The notes under the pieces were generated by a model. It saw only the letters and a program-made list of their open reading frames with translations. It searched no databases and was not told the origin of the DNA. From the NCBI RefSeq assembly GCF_037101375.1, contig NZ_AP029019.1, forward strand, positions 4,517,001-4,581,000: a DNA stretch of 64,000 nucleotides, written 5' to 3'. Positions 17,674 through 27,730 of the stretch are shown here, one piece after another. How positions within the stretch are numbered: position 1 is the stretch's first letter; each line of letters begins with the position of its first letter. Made by a program: the position numbers and the translations under genes. This stretch comes from Acidovorax sp. DW039 (lineage in GTDB: Bacteria; Pseudomonadota; Gammaproteobacteria; Burkholderiales; Burkholderiaceae_C).

Positions 17674-19002
17674 ATGGACAATCCCCCCATGTCTGGCAAC
17701 ACCCCCTCCCACACCTCCTCCCCCCGCCCCGTGCTGATTGCTGGTGGCGGTATCGGTGGCATGGCCACCGCCCTCACCCTGCACCAGATCGGTGTGCCCT
17801 GCATCGTTTTTGAAACAGTGCCAGAGCTGCAGCCACTGGGCGTGGGCATCAACCTGCAGCCCAATGCCGTGCGCGAGTTGCATGACCTGGGCTTTGGCAA
17901 CGAGGTGCTGGACACCATTGGCCTGCAGGCGCGTGAATGGGCGCTGGTGGGCCGCAACGGCAACGAGGTGTATGCCGAGCCGCGCGGGCTGGATGCGGGC
18001 TACCGCTGGCCGCAGTACGCCGTGCACCGGGGGCAGCTGCAGATGATGCTGTACCACGCCGTGAAAGAGCGGCTGGGCGATAGCGCTGTGCAGCTGGGAC
18101 AGCGCGTGGTGGGCTACCGGCAGGATGCCGATGGTGTCACTGCCATCGTCGAGACACGCGATGGTGAGCGGCGCGAGGTGGCGGGTTCGCTGCTGATTGC
18201 CGCCGATGGCCTGCACTCGGCCGTGCGGGCGCAGATGCACCCCACGCAGCCACCCATCCAGTGGGGCGGGGCCATCATGTGGCGGGGCACTACGCCGGGG
18301 GTGCCGGTGCGCACGGGGGCATCGTTTGTGGGCCTGGGCTCGCTGCGACACCGCGTGGTGTTTTATCCCATCACGCCACCCGACCCGTCCACCGGCCTGG
18401 CCACCATCAACTGGATTGCCGAAATCACGGTAGACAACCAGGGCGGCTGGCAACACGGCGACTGGAACCGGCGCGTGGCGCTGGAAGATTTCATCCACCA
18501 CTTTGAAGGCTGGAACTACAGCTGGATGGACGTGCCCGCCATGCTGCGCGGTGCCAAGGATGTGTTTGAGTACCCCATGATCGACCGCGACCCCGTGCCC
18601 ACCTGGGTGGACGGACGCGTGGCGCTGCTGGGCGATGCAGCGCATGTGATGTACCCCGTGGGCTCCAACGGAGCCAGCCAGGCCATTGTGGATGCCCGCG
18701 TGCTGGGGGCACAACTGGTGGCGCACGGCGTGGGCCCGCAGGCGCTGCGCGCCTACGACGACAAGCTGTGCAAGGACATATCCGCGCTGGTGCTGCGCAA
18801 CCGGGGATCTGGCCCGTTTGGCCTGCTGGGGCTGGTGGACGAGCGCTGCGGCGGTGTGTTCGACCACATCGACGACGTGTTGCCACGTGAGGAACGTGAG
18901 GGCTTCATGGCCCGCTACAAAGCGGCGGCGGGCTTTGCCATCGAGACGCTGAATGCCGCACCACCCACCATTGCGCCGGGGCAGCGCGTGGCGGGTGCTT
19001 GA
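17674..19002 (+). CDS. FAD-dependent monooxygenase, PhzS-like
   Basis: 442 aa from ATG 17674; GTG 17641 and ATG 17689 are alternatives, none with a clear ribosome-binding site. The Rossmann motif VLIAGGGIGGMATAL, then LQPLGVGINLQPNAV, YAVHRGQLQMMLY, the DG motif AADGLHSAVRAQM and LLGDAAHVMYPVGSNGASQAI identify a class A flavoprotein hydroxylase. The blocks MWRGTTP and YPMIDRDPVPTW match PhzS, the 5-methylphenazine-1-carboxylate monooxygenase, more than PobA. The true substrate is unknown. It converges on ligC, separated by hairpins, so it may or may not belong to the aromatic pathway. Confidence 0.85.
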   Translation: MDNPPMSGNTPSHTSSPRPVLIAGGGIGGMATALTLHQIGVPCIVFETVPELQPLGVGINLQPNAVRELHDLGFGNEVLDTIGLQAREWALVGRNGNEVYAEPRGLDAGYRWPQYAVHRGQLQMMLYHAVKERLGDSAVQLGQRVVGYRQDADGVTAIVETRDGERREVAGSLLIAADGLHSAVRAQMHPTQPPIQWGGAIMWRGTTPGVPVRTGASFVGLGSLRHRVVFYPITPPDPSTGLATINWIAEITVDNQGGWQHGDWNRRVALEDFIHHFEGWNYSWMDVPAMLRGAKDVFEYPMIDRDPVPTWVDGRVALLGDAAHVMYPVGSNGASQAIVDARVLGAQLVAHGVGPQALRAYDDKLCKDISALVLRNRGSGPFGLLGLVDERCGGVFDHIDDVLPREEREGFMARYKAAAGFAIETLNAAPPTIAPGQRVAGA

Positions 19003-19021
19003 GAGTCACATTCGCAGCTTT

Positions 19022-19045
19022 GCTGGCGGATTGAACACCGCCAGC
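19022..19045 (+). terminator. Hairpin after the flavin monooxygenase gene
   Basis: GCTGGCGG (19022-19029) pairs with CCGCCAGC (19038-19045) around an 8-base loop, 20 bases past the stop. No T-run follows, so termination is uncertain. Confidence 0.4.
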
Positions 19046-19064
19046 GCACACTACAAAAAGAATA

Positions 19065-19097
19065 GCTGCTAGCGCTTATGGAATAAGCGCTAGCAGC
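19065..19097. repeat. Short comamonad repeat (family B), near-perfect hairpin
   Basis: GCTGCTAGCGCTTAT (19065-19079) and ATAAGCGCTAGCAGC (19083-19097) form a 15-bp perfect stem with a 3-base loop. It is the most symmetrical copy of the family in the window. It lies between the convergent flavin monooxygenase and ligC genes, where it may act as a bidirectional terminator. Confidence 0.85.
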
Positions 19098-19119
19098 CTA
19101 GTTGGCTTGAAGCCTGGAA

Positions 19120-20073
19120 TCAACCAGCGTTGAGCTGCAGCTCCAGATCGTGCAGCACCTGGTAGCAAGGCAGCACCTGCGCCACGCTGGCGTTGGGCTC
19201 GCGGCCTTCGCGGATGGCGGCGAAGAACTCGCGGTCTTGCAGCTCGATGCCGTTCATCGACACATCGACCTTGCTCACATCGATCTTCTCTTCCTTGCCG
19301 TTCACCAGATCGTCGTAGCGGGCGATGTAGGTGGCGGTGTCGCCGATGTAGCGGAAGAACGTGCCCAGCGGGCCGTCGTTGTTGAAGCTCAGGCTCAGTG
19401 TGCAGATCGCTCCGTTGGCAGCCTTGAGCTGGATGCTCATGTCCATGGCAATGCCCAGATCCTTGTGGATGGGGCCCTGGATGGCGTTGGCTTTGACGAT
19501 GGGGCTACCGGCCTGGTAGGCGAACAGGTCCACCGTGTGGGCGGCGTGGTGCCACAGCAGGTGGTCCGTCCAGCTGCGGGGCTGGCCCAGCGCGTTCATA
19601 TTGGTGCGGCGGAAGAAGTAGGTCTGCACATCCATCTGCTGGATGTTGAACTCGCCCGCCTTGATTTTCTTGTGCACGAACTGGTGGCTGGGGTTGAAGC
19701 GGCGCGTGTGGCCGCACATGGCCACCAGGCCCGTCTGCTTTTGCAGGTTCACCACGGCCTGGCCTTCGCTCAGGATGTCGCACAGCGGGATTTCCACCTG
19801 CACGTGCTTGCCCGCTTCCATGCAGGCGATGGACTGGCTGGCGTGCATCTGCGTGGGCGTGCACAGGATTACGGCGTCCACTTCCTTGATGGCCAGGCTG
19901 TCGGCCAAGTCGGTAGTGACATGCTTGATGCCGTATTTGTCGGCCACTTCCTGGGTCTTGGCCAGGTCACGGCTGATGAGGGAGACGACTTCCACATCGG
20001 GAATGTTCTTGATGCCGTCCAGGTGCTTGATGCCGAAGGCACCTGCGCCTGCGAGTGCGACTTTGATGGTCAT
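19120..20073 (-). CDS. ligC: 4-carboxy-2-hydroxymuconate-6-semialdehyde dehydrogenase
   Basis: 317 aa, Gfo/Idh/MocA fold. It oxidises the protocatechuate 4,5-cleavage product (hemiacetal form) to 2-pyrone-4,6-dicarboxylate with NAD(P)+. The N-terminal Rossmann motif KVALAGAGAFGIKHLDGI, then ILCTPTQMHA, EIPLCD and GHTRRFNPSHQF match LigC/PmdC. It is the last gene of the pmd/lig unit, 13 bases after ligB, as in Comamonas testosteroni (pmdDABC). The start has GGAAA upstream. Confidence 0.95.
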   Translation of the reverse strand: MTIKVALAGAGAFGIKHLDGIKNIPDVEVVSLISRDLAKTQEVADKYGIKHVTTDLADSLAIKEVDAVILCTPTQMHASQSIACMEAGKHVQVEIPLCDILSEGQAVVNLQKQTGLVAMCGHTRRFNPSHQFVHKKIKAGEFNIQQMDVQTYFFRRTNMNALGQPRSWTDHLLWHHAAHTVDLFAYQAGSPIVKANAIQGPIHKDLGIAMDMSIQLKAANGAICTLSLSFNNDGPLGTFFRYIGDTATYIARYDDLVNGKEEKIDVSKVDVSMNGIELQDREFFAAIREGREPNASVAQVLPCYQVLHDLELQLNAG

Positions 20074-20086
20074 GGTCTATTTCCTT

Positions 20087-21402
<1,316 letters not shown>

Positions 21403-21403
21403 C

Positions 21404-22336
21404 TCAGACCTCCTCGGGCCAGTAAAGCTTCATGGGGTTGGTGACGAGCAGCTTCTGCTGCAGTTCTGCCGTGGGCGCAATGTGCGGGATGAAGTCCACC
21501 AACAAACCGTCGTCGGGCATGTGGTCCTTGAGGTTGGGGTGCGGCCAGTCGGTGCCCCACAGCACGCGGTCAGGAAACTCCTGCACCACGCGGCGCGCAA
21601 AGGGCACCACGTCCTGGTACGCAGCCTGTTCGCCGTTCAGGGCCTTGGGGCCGGTCACGGAGAGGCGCTCGGGGCAGCTCACCTTGCTCCACACGTTCTT
21701 GTGCTCGCGCATGAACTTGAGGAACAGCGCGAACTCATCACTGTCCACGCCCTTGCTCACGTCCGGGCGGCCCATGTGGTCCACCACCACGGTGGTGGGC
21801 AGGCTGGTGAAGAAGTCCCACAGCTCGGGCAGGTCTACCGCCTCAAAGTAGATCACCACATGCCAGCCCAGCTTGGCGATGCGACCGGCAATCTCCATCA
21901 GCTCGTCCTTGGGCGTGAAGTCCACCAGGCGCTTGACGAAGTTGAAGCGCACACCGCGCACGCCCGCAGCGTGCAGGGCCTGCAGTTCTTCGTCGGTCAC
22001 GGTGCGCTTGACCGTGGCCACGCCACGCGCCTTGCCGCCGCTTGCCAGGCACGCATCCACCATGGCGCGGTTGTCTGCGCCGTGGCAGGTGGCCTGCACG
22101 ATCACATTGCGGGCAAAGCCCAGGTGGTCGCGCAGCGCAAACAGCTCGTGCTTGCTGGCATCGCAGGGCGTGTACTTGCGCTCAGGTGCGTACGGAAACT
22201 CCGCGCCGGGGCCAAACACATGGCAGTGGGCATCCACCGCGCCTGCGGGCAGCTGAAAGCGGGGCTTGGTGGGGCCGGTGTACCAATCCAGCCAGCCGGG
22301 GGTTTTGGTGAAGTCACCTGAAGTGGGTTTGGACAT
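21404..22336 (-). CDS. ligI: 2-pyrone-4,6-dicarboxylate hydrolase (lactonase)
   Basis: 310 aa, amidohydrolase superfamily. It hydrolyses 2-pyrone-4,6-dicarboxylate to 4-oxalomesaconate. The metal-site and active-site segments are VDAHCHVFGPG (residues 34-44), VIVQATCHGADN, VVVDHMGRPD and VLWGTDWPHPN, the last carrying the catalytic Asp. It corresponds to PmdD in Comamonas. It sits immediately upstream of ligA and 19 bases after the first Bug gene. Confidence 0.95.
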   Translation of the reverse strand: MSKPTSGDFTKTPGWLDWYTGPTKPRFQLPAGAVDAHCHVFGPGAEFPYAPERKYTPCDASKHELFALRDHLGFARNVIVQATCHGADNRAMVDACLASGGKARGVATVKRTVTDEELQALHAAGVRGVRFNFVKRLVDFTPKDELMEIAGRIAKLGWHVVIYFEAVDLPELWDFFTSLPTTVVVDHMGRPDVSKGVDSDEFALFLKFMREHKNVWSKVSCPERLSVTGPKALNGEQAAYQDVVPFARRVVQEFPDRVLWGTDWPHPNLKDHMPDDGLLVDFIPHIAPTAELQQKLLVTNPMKLYWPEEV

Positions 22337-22355
22337 GCATCACTCTCAAGAAAAG

Positions 22356-23369
22356 TTATTCCAGTTCAATCCGGGCGCGCCGGATGATGTTTTCATGGCG
22401 CGCCGACTCTGACTTGATGAAGTCCGCCAGCTGGGCCTTGTTCAGCACCAGCGACTCGTAGCCAAAGTTGATGAAGCGCTCTTTCACATCGGCACCGGCC
22501 ATGGCCTCGGCCACGTCGGCGCGGATCTTTTCGCTGATGGCGGCGTTCAGCTCCTTGGGGCCCGCCACCACGTTCCAGCCGCTGACCTCATACGGAGCCT
22601 TGGGGCCGCCCGACTCGGCCACGGTGGGCACATCCGGAAACGCGGGCAGGCGGTACGGTGCCGCCACCGCAATGGGCCTGAGCTTGCCCGCCTTGATCAA
22701 GGGCCCCGCCGTGCCTGCCGTGCCCATGGTGAAGGGCAGATCCCCATTGGCCACCGAGGTGTAGAGCTGGGTGGTCTCCTTGAAAAGCACATGCTGCAGC
22801 TTCAGGCCTGCAATCTGCGCCAGCTCTTCCATGCCCAGGTGCACCGGGTTACCGATGGACCACGAGCCGTAGTCCAGCTTGCCGGGGTTGGCCTTTGCAT
22901 CGGCAATCACGTCGGCAATGGTCTGGTACTTGCTGCTCGTGGGCACCACGAAGTACATGAAGCTTTTGAAGATGGGCGCAATGACCTGGAAGTCTTTCGC
23001 AGGGTCATAGGGCAGCTTCTTGAACATGTAGGGGTAGGCAGCGATATGCACGCTGTCCAGCTGGATCAGGTCATGCCCATCCCTGGCACCGCGCTTGAAG
23101 GCGTCGATAGCAATGAAGCCATTGCCGCCAGGGCGGTTGTCCACCACCACAGGCTTCCCCCACTTTTTGGAGAGCTTCTCGGCCAGCACACGGGCCATGG
23201 CGTCGGGCGCACCACCAGTGGGGTAAGGCGAAATCAGGCGCACGGGCTTGGTGGGCCAGTCGCTGGCGTTCTGCCCCCAGGCCAGGCTGCAAGCCCCGGC
23301 CAGAGCGGCGGGCAGCAGCCAGGACAGCAAAGTGCGCCTGCGCGATTCAAAGGAAGGATGGCTGAACAT
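22356..23369 (-). CDS. Bug-family solute-binding protein 1 (TctC-like)
   Basis: 337 aa from ATG 23369, which follows TTGGAGACA. An N-terminal export signal (RRRTLLSWLLPAALAGACSLAWG, about residues 10-32, arginine-rich) precedes the periplasmic Bug fold with PVRLISPYPTGGAPDAMARV and DNRPGGNGFIAIDAFKRGA. Bug proteins bind carboxylates and normally serve tripartite tricarboxylate transporters or signalling; no TctA/TctB gene is in the window. It is closely related to Bug 3 (24430-25428), sharing NRPGGNGFIAIDAFKRGA-RDGHDLI-type blocks and YGSWSIGNPVHLG, so the two are probably duplicates. Confidence 0.9.
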   Translation of the reverse strand: MFSHPSFESRRRTLLSWLLPAALAGACSLAWGQNASDWPTKPVRLISPYPTGGAPDAMARVLAEKLSKKWGKPVVVDNRPGGNGFIAIDAFKRGARDGHDLIQLDSVHIAAYPYMFKKLPYDPAKDFQVIAPIFKSFMYFVVPTSSKYQTIADVIADAKANPGKLDYGSWSIGNPVHLGMEELAQIAGLKLQHVLFKETTQLYTSVANGDLPFTMGTAGTAGPLIKAGKLRPIAVAAPYRLPAFPDVPTVAESGGPKAPYEVSGWNVVAGPKELNAAISEKIRADVAEAMAGADVKERFINFGYESLVLNKAQLADFIKSESARHENIIRRARIELE

Positions 23370-23382
23370 GCGGTGTCTCCAA

Positions 23383-24387
23383 TCAATCGGGCTTGATGTT
23401 GGCCTCGCGCACCAGCTTTTCGTAGCGCCGCCGCTCACTGCGGATCAACTGCGTGAACTGGTCTGCGCTGCCGGGCAGCACCTCGCCGCCTACGGCGGTC
23501 ATGCGCTCGCGCACTTCCTTGGTCTGCAGGGCCTTTTGCACTTCGTCATGCAGGCGGGCCACGATGGCCTTGGGGGTGGCTGCAGGGGCCACCAGGCCGT
23601 ACCACACCGCCGCTTCAAAGCCGGGGAAGCCGGACTCTGCAATCGTCGGAACGTCCGGAAAGATGGAAGTCCGGTTGGCGCTGAGTGCCGCCAGCACCTT
23701 GAGCTTGCCGCTCTTGACGTGCGGCTGCACCTCCAGCGCATTGACGGCGACCAGCGGCACCTGGCCGCCGATCACATCCGTCAGCGCTGCAGCGCCGCCA
23801 CGGTAGGGCACATGCTGCAGCTGGATACCGGCCTCGCGCTCGAAGAATTCAATGGCCATGTGCGGCGTGGAGCCGTTGCCCGGCGATGCATAGGCCAGCA
23901 CGCCGGGCTTGGCCTTGGCCGCCTGCAGCAGGGCTTTCAGCGACCCGATGCCCGCATTGGCCCCCGCCGCCAGCACCACGGGCACGCGGCCCACCAGCGA
24001 GATGGCAACCAGGTCTTTCTCGGCATCGAAAGGCATGGGCTGGTACAGCGACATGTTGGCCGCCAACGCATTGGCCGCCATCATCAGGGTGTAGCCATCT
24101 GCCTCGGCAGCGATGACGGACTTCACGGCAATGTTGGTGCCCGCGCCGGGCTTGTTGTCCACGATCACCGGCTGGCCCAGGCTTTGGGACAGCGCCTGCC
24201 CGACGGCGCGGGCCACCGCATCGACCGCGCCCCCTGCGGCGTAGCCCACCACGATGCGGATGGGGCGTGCCGGGTAGGCCGGCTGCGCCAGCGCATGGGG
24301 TGCAGCAGCAGTCGCCGCAAGGGCGGCCGCTGTGGTCAGCCAAGCGCGGCGGCTGGCCTGGGGGGCAGAAGGAAGGCGTGAGGTCAT
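23383..24387 (-). CDS. Bug-family solute-binding protein 2 (TctC-like)
   Basis: 334 aa. A twin-arginine-like signal (SRRAWLTTAAALAATAAAP) precedes the Bug domain IRIVVGYAAGGAVDAVARAV, DNKPGAGTNIAVKSV and LAYASPGNGSTPHMAIEFF. It is clearly more distant from Bug 1 and Bug 3 than those are from each other, so it probably binds a different ligand. The stop is 13 bases upstream of the Bug 1 start, consistent with one operon. Confidence 0.9.
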   Translation of the reverse strand: MTSRLPSAPQASRRAWLTTAAALAATAAAPHALAQPAYPARPIRIVVGYAAGGAVDAVARAVGQALSQSLGQPVIVDNKPGAGTNIAVKSVIAAEADGYTLMMAANALAANMSLYQPMPFDAEKDLVAISLVGRVPVVLAAGANAGIGSLKALLQAAKAKPGVLAYASPGNGSTPHMAIEFFEREAGIQLQHVPYRGGAAALTDVIGGQVPLVAVNALEVQPHVKSGKLKVLAALSANRTSIFPDVPTIAESGFPGFEAAVWYGLVAPAATPKAIVARLHDEVQKALQTKEVRERMTAVGGEVLPGSADQFTQLIRSERRRYEKLVREANIKPD

Positions 24388-24429
24388 GCGGCGTGCTCCT
24401 GGCGTGGTGTCGGTGATCGGGGCGTTCGC

Positions 24430-25428
24430 TCAATCCAGCGAAACGTTGGCTTTGCGGATCACGTCACCAAAACGACGGCTTTCGCTCTGGATGAACTGGG
24501 CAAACTGGTCACGCGAAATGGGGAAGGGCTCGTAGCCAAAGCTCTTGTACTTCTCCAGCACCTCGGGCGAGGCCAGGGCATCGGCAATGTCCTTGCGGAT
24601 CTTGTCGGTCACGGCTGCAGGCAGGCCGGGTGGCACGGCGATGGCGTTCCAGCCGGTCACCTCGAAGTCCTTGGGTCCACCGGATTCGCCCACCGTGGGC
24701 ACATCGGCATACGAGGCCACGCGCTGCGGGCCTGTCACGGCCAGGAAGCGCAGCTTGCCCGCGCGCTGCAGCGGTCCTGCCGTGGCGGCAGTGCCCAGCG
24801 CAAAAGACAGGTCGCCCGTGGAGACCGAGGTGTAGAGCTGTGTCGTTTCCTTGAACACCACATGCTCCATCTGGGTGCCGGTCATACTCTCCAGCAGCTC
24901 AGAGCCCAGGTGCACGGGGTTGCCGATGGACCACGAGCCGTAGTTGAGCTTGCCGGGGTTGGCCTTGGCGTCAGCAATGATGTCGCCCACGGTCTTGTAC
25001 TTGCTGTCTGCACCCACGGTGAAGAAGAAGTAGGCCTTGAACAGCGGCAGCAGCGGGTCAAAGTCCTTCGCGGGGTCGTAAGGCAGCTTCTTGAACAGGC
25101 TGGGGTAGGCGGCCAGGTGCACGTTGTCGAGCACGATCAGGTCATGGCCATCCTTGGCGCCCCGCTTGAAGGCATCGATGGCAATGAAGCCATTGCCACC
25201 GGGACGGTTTTCCACCACCACCGACTGCCCCCAGGACTTGGAGAGCTTGTCGGCCACGATGCGGGCCACGCCGTCAGGGCCGCCACCCACCGGGAAGGGG
25301 GTGATGATGCGCACAGGCTTGGTCGGGAACTGCTGCGCAGCCGCCCACTGGGGTGCCAACCCCAAGGTAGCGGCCAGGCCCAGTGCCAGGGCGGCGGTGC
25401 GTCGTGTCATGTGGTGGAAAGATGCCAT
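24430..25428 (-). CDS. Bug-family solute-binding protein 3 (TctC-like)
   Basis: 332 aa with a cleavable signal (TRRTAALALGLAATLGLAP, Ala-x-Ala near residue 31). Mature motifs are PVRIITPFPVGGGPDGVARI, then ENRPGGNGFIAIDAFKRG, and LNYGSWSIGNPVHLGSELL. It is a close paralogue of Bug 1. It is the first of the three tandem Bug genes and follows ligK after a gap of 156 bases that holds a family-B repeat, which could lower expression of everything downstream. Confidence 0.9.
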   Translation of the reverse strand: MASFHHMTRRTAALALGLAATLGLAPQWAAAQQFPTKPVRIITPFPVGGGPDGVARIVADKLSKSWGQSVVVENRPGGNGFIAIDAFKRGAKDGHDLIVLDNVHLAAYPSLFKKLPYDPAKDFDPLLPLFKAYFFFTVGADSKYKTVGDIIADAKANPGKLNYGSWSIGNPVHLGSELLESMTGTQMEHVVFKETTQLYTSVSTGDLSFALGTAATAGPLQRAGKLRFLAVTGPQRVASYADVPTVGESGGPKDFEVTGWNAIAVPPGLPAAVTDKIRKDIADALASPEVLEKYKSFGYEPFPISRDQFAQFIQSESRRFGDVIRKANVSLD

Positions 25429-25465
25429 GGTTGTCTCCGTAATGGTCCAAGGTTTACTATTAAAT

Positions 25466-25505
25466 TGATAGCTTGCTGCGCTTGTTTTTATTGCGCTGCA
25501 AGCCC
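25466..25505. repeat. Short comamonad repeat (family B) inside the pmd operon
   Basis: GATAGCTTGCTGCGCTTG and, after TTTTTATT, GCGCTGCAAGC form an imperfect hairpin (GCTTGCTGCGC / GCGCTGCAAGC). It lies between ligK and Bug 3. It may partly terminate transcription or affect mRNA processing. Confidence 0.7.
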
Positions 25506-25584
25506 CTTTTTATCAAGCCTCTGTGGGCCTTCGTTCAATACTCCCGATACCTTCCATGCCATTGGCTGCGTCAATTCAGCCGGT

Positions 25585-26268
25585 TCAGTCGATGTAGCGC
25601 AGGCCCTTTTTCTCCAGCGGCTCGCGCATCTTGTACATATCAAGCCCCAGCACCCCGCTGGCCAGCTTGGCGCGCTTTTCGCCCTCAAAGCTCTCGCGCT
25701 TTTGCGCCGCTTCCAGGGTTTGCACGGCGCGGGCCGCGGGCACGCACACCACGCCGTCATCGTCCGCCACGATCACATCGCCGGGCGTGACCAGCATGCC
25801 TGCGCACACCACGGGAATGTTCACCGAGCCCAGGGTTTCCTTGATGCAGCCCTTGCTGGAGATGCACTTGCTCCACACGGGGAAGTTCATCTCGTTGAGG
25901 GTGCGCACATCGCGCACGCCCGCATCGATGATGAGTGCCCGCGCGCCGCGTGCCTGGAACGATGTGGCCAGCAGGTCGCCAAAGTAGCCGTCAGTGCACT
26001 CTGCGGTGATGGCTGCCACCACGATGTCGCCGGGCTGGATCTGCTCGGCCACCACATGCATCATCCAGTTGTCGCCAGGGTGCAGCAGCACCGTGACGGC
26101 CGTGCCGCTGACCTGCACGCCCGTCTGGATGGGGCGCATGTAGGGCTTGAGCAAGCCCACGCGGCCCATGGCCTCGTGCACGGTGGCCGAGCCCAAAGCG
26201 CCCAAGCCATCTGCGGCTGCGCGGTCAGCGCGGGTGATGTTGCGGTAGACAACGCCAAGTTCGTACAT
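25585..26268 (-). CDS. ligK: 4-carboxy-4-hydroxy-2-oxoadipate aldolase
   Basis: 227 aa, RraA-like class II aldolase fold. It splits 4-carboxy-4-hydroxy-2-oxoadipate into pyruvate and oxaloacetate, the final step of the 4,5-cleavage pathway, and may also decarboxylate oxaloacetate. Conserved blocks are [19 protein letters not shown], the active-site loop [25 protein letters not shown] (Arg and Asp of the GxxR-D motif), and [14 protein letters not shown]. It is PmdF in Comamonas and lies 42 bases after the transporter gene stop. Confidence 0.94.
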   Translation of the reverse strand: MYELGVVYRNITRADRAAADGLGALGSATVHEAMGRVGLLKPYMRPIQTGVQVSGTAVTVLLHPGDNWMMHVVAEQIQPGDIVVAAITAECTDGYFGDLLATSFQARGARALIIDAGVRDVRTLNEMNFPVWSKCISSKGCIKETLGSVNIPVVCAGMLVTPGDVIVADDDGVVCVPAARAVQTLEAAQKRESFEGEKRAKLASGVLGLDMYKMREPLEKKGLRYID

Positions 26269-26310
26269 GTCAGATGCTCCTGAAAATGAAAGTTTGCGAA
26301 GGCGACGCGC

Positions 26311-27675
26311 TCAGTGCGCAGACACCCCGCCACGGATGGAAGGGCCACCGCCGTCGTCAGGGTGCGAGGCCTGCTTGACGAGCAGTGCCACCATGGCGAT
26401 CAGGCCGGGAATGGCCACCACGGCAAAAATCTGGCTGAAGCCCAGGTGCATGGCCGACAGCTGCGCCACCAGGAACGAGCCAGCAATGCCGCCCAGGCGG
26501 CCCACGCCCAGCATCCACGACACGCCCGTGGCACGGCCACTGGTGGGGTAGAAAGCCGCGGCCAGCGCGGGCATGGACGACTGCGCCGTGTTCATGATGG
26601 TGCCCGCCACAAAGACCACCACCACCAGCGTGCCCACATTGCCTGCCGCTTGGCCAATGGCGTAGATGGACACGGCCGTGAGCGCATAGCCCAGCGCGAT
26701 GATGCGGTTGGCGTTGAAGCGGTCCATCAGCCAGCCAAAGAAGACTGCGCCAACACCGCCCAGCGGGAATAGTGCGGAAATCAGCGTGGCGTTCTGCGGT
26801 GCCAGGCCCGCTTCGGCAAACAGCACCGGCATCCAGTTGATGAGGGCATAAAACACCACCAGCCCCATGAAGTAACCCACCCACAGCATGAGCGTGCCCA
26901 CCCGGTACTCGGGCGAGAACACCACGCCCAGGCCGCTGCGCGCGCCGGAGTCGGGGCGCGTCTCGCTCAGCACAAAGCGGCGCACCTGGTCGGCCGATGC
27001 GGACACGCGGCGCAGGATGGACTGCACGCGCTCCACGGGGGCATTGCGGGCAATGAGGTAGCGCACCGATTCAGGCAGCAGCACCAGCATCAGCACACCC
27101 AGCGCCAGGGGCACGTAGCCACCCAGCTCCAGCACGCTGCGCCAGCCCCAGTGGGGAATCATCCACGACGCCAGAAAGCCACCAAAGGCCGCCCCCAGCG
27201 GAAAGCCGCAGAACATGGCATTGGTGAGCAGCGAGCGGCGCTGCTCGGGGCAGTACTCGCTGGTCAGCGTCACGGCGGTGGGCATGGCAGCACCCAGGCC
27301 CACACCGGTGATGAAGCGCAGCACGCTCAGCTCCGTCAGGTCACGGCTGTAGGCGGAGACCAGGCAGGCCACGCCAAACAGCAGCACCGAACCCGTCAGC
27401 ACCCGCTTGCGGCCCAGCCGGTCGGCCAGCGGGCCTGCCAGCAGCGCGCCTGCGGCCAGGCCAAACAGGGCCGCGCTGAGCACGGGGGCCAGCGCAGGCT
27501 TGGTCACGCCCCACTCCTTGATGAGCGAGGGCGCGATGTACCCGATGGCTGCGGTGTCAAAGCCGTCCAGCAACACCACCAGGAAGCACAGGGCAAAGGT
27601 GAGCCACTGCATGCCCGAGAAGCGGTTGCGGTTGAAGAAGGTCTGGACGTCCATGTCCTGGCCGGGAATCGGCAT
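26311..27675 (-). CDS. pmdK: MFS aromatic acid:H+ symporter (PmdK/PcaK-like)
   Basis: 454 aa from ATG 27675, preceded by AGGAGACAAAACC. It has twelve predicted transmembrane helices. The aromatic acid:H+ symporter signature LLDGFDTAAIGYIAPSL lies in TM1, and the MFS motif GPLADRLGRKRVL in loop 2-3, with a related DRFNANRI in loop 8-9. PcaK/PmdK proteins import protocatechuate or 4-hydroxybenzoate with protons. Its place between ligJ and ligK matches pmdK in Comamonas closely. Specificity is inferred from context. Confidence 0.92.
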   Translation of the reverse strand: MPIPGQDMDVQTFFNRNRFSGMQWLTFALCFLVVLLDGFDTAAIGYIAPSLIKEWGVTKPALAPVLSAALFGLAAGALLAGPLADRLGRKRVLTGSVLLFGVACLVSAYSRDLTELSVLRFITGVGLGAAMPTAVTLTSEYCPEQRRSLLTNAMFCGFPLGAAFGGFLASWMIPHWGWRSVLELGGYVPLALGVLMLVLLPESVRYLIARNAPVERVQSILRRVSASADQVRRFVLSETRPDSGARSGLGVVFSPEYRVGTLMLWVGYFMGLVVFYALINWMPVLFAEAGLAPQNATLISALFPLGGVGAVFFGWLMDRFNANRIIALGYALTAVSIYAIGQAAGNVGTLVVVVFVAGTIMNTAQSSMPALAAAFYPTSGRATGVSWMLGVGRLGGIAGSFLVAQLSAMHLGFSQIFAVVAIPGLIAMVALLVKQASHPDDGGGPSIRGGVSAH

Positions 27676-27730
27676 GGTTTTGTCTCCTGTTGTTATGAAG
27701 TCTTGGAGGGTTGAAAAAAAGGCGGAGAGA

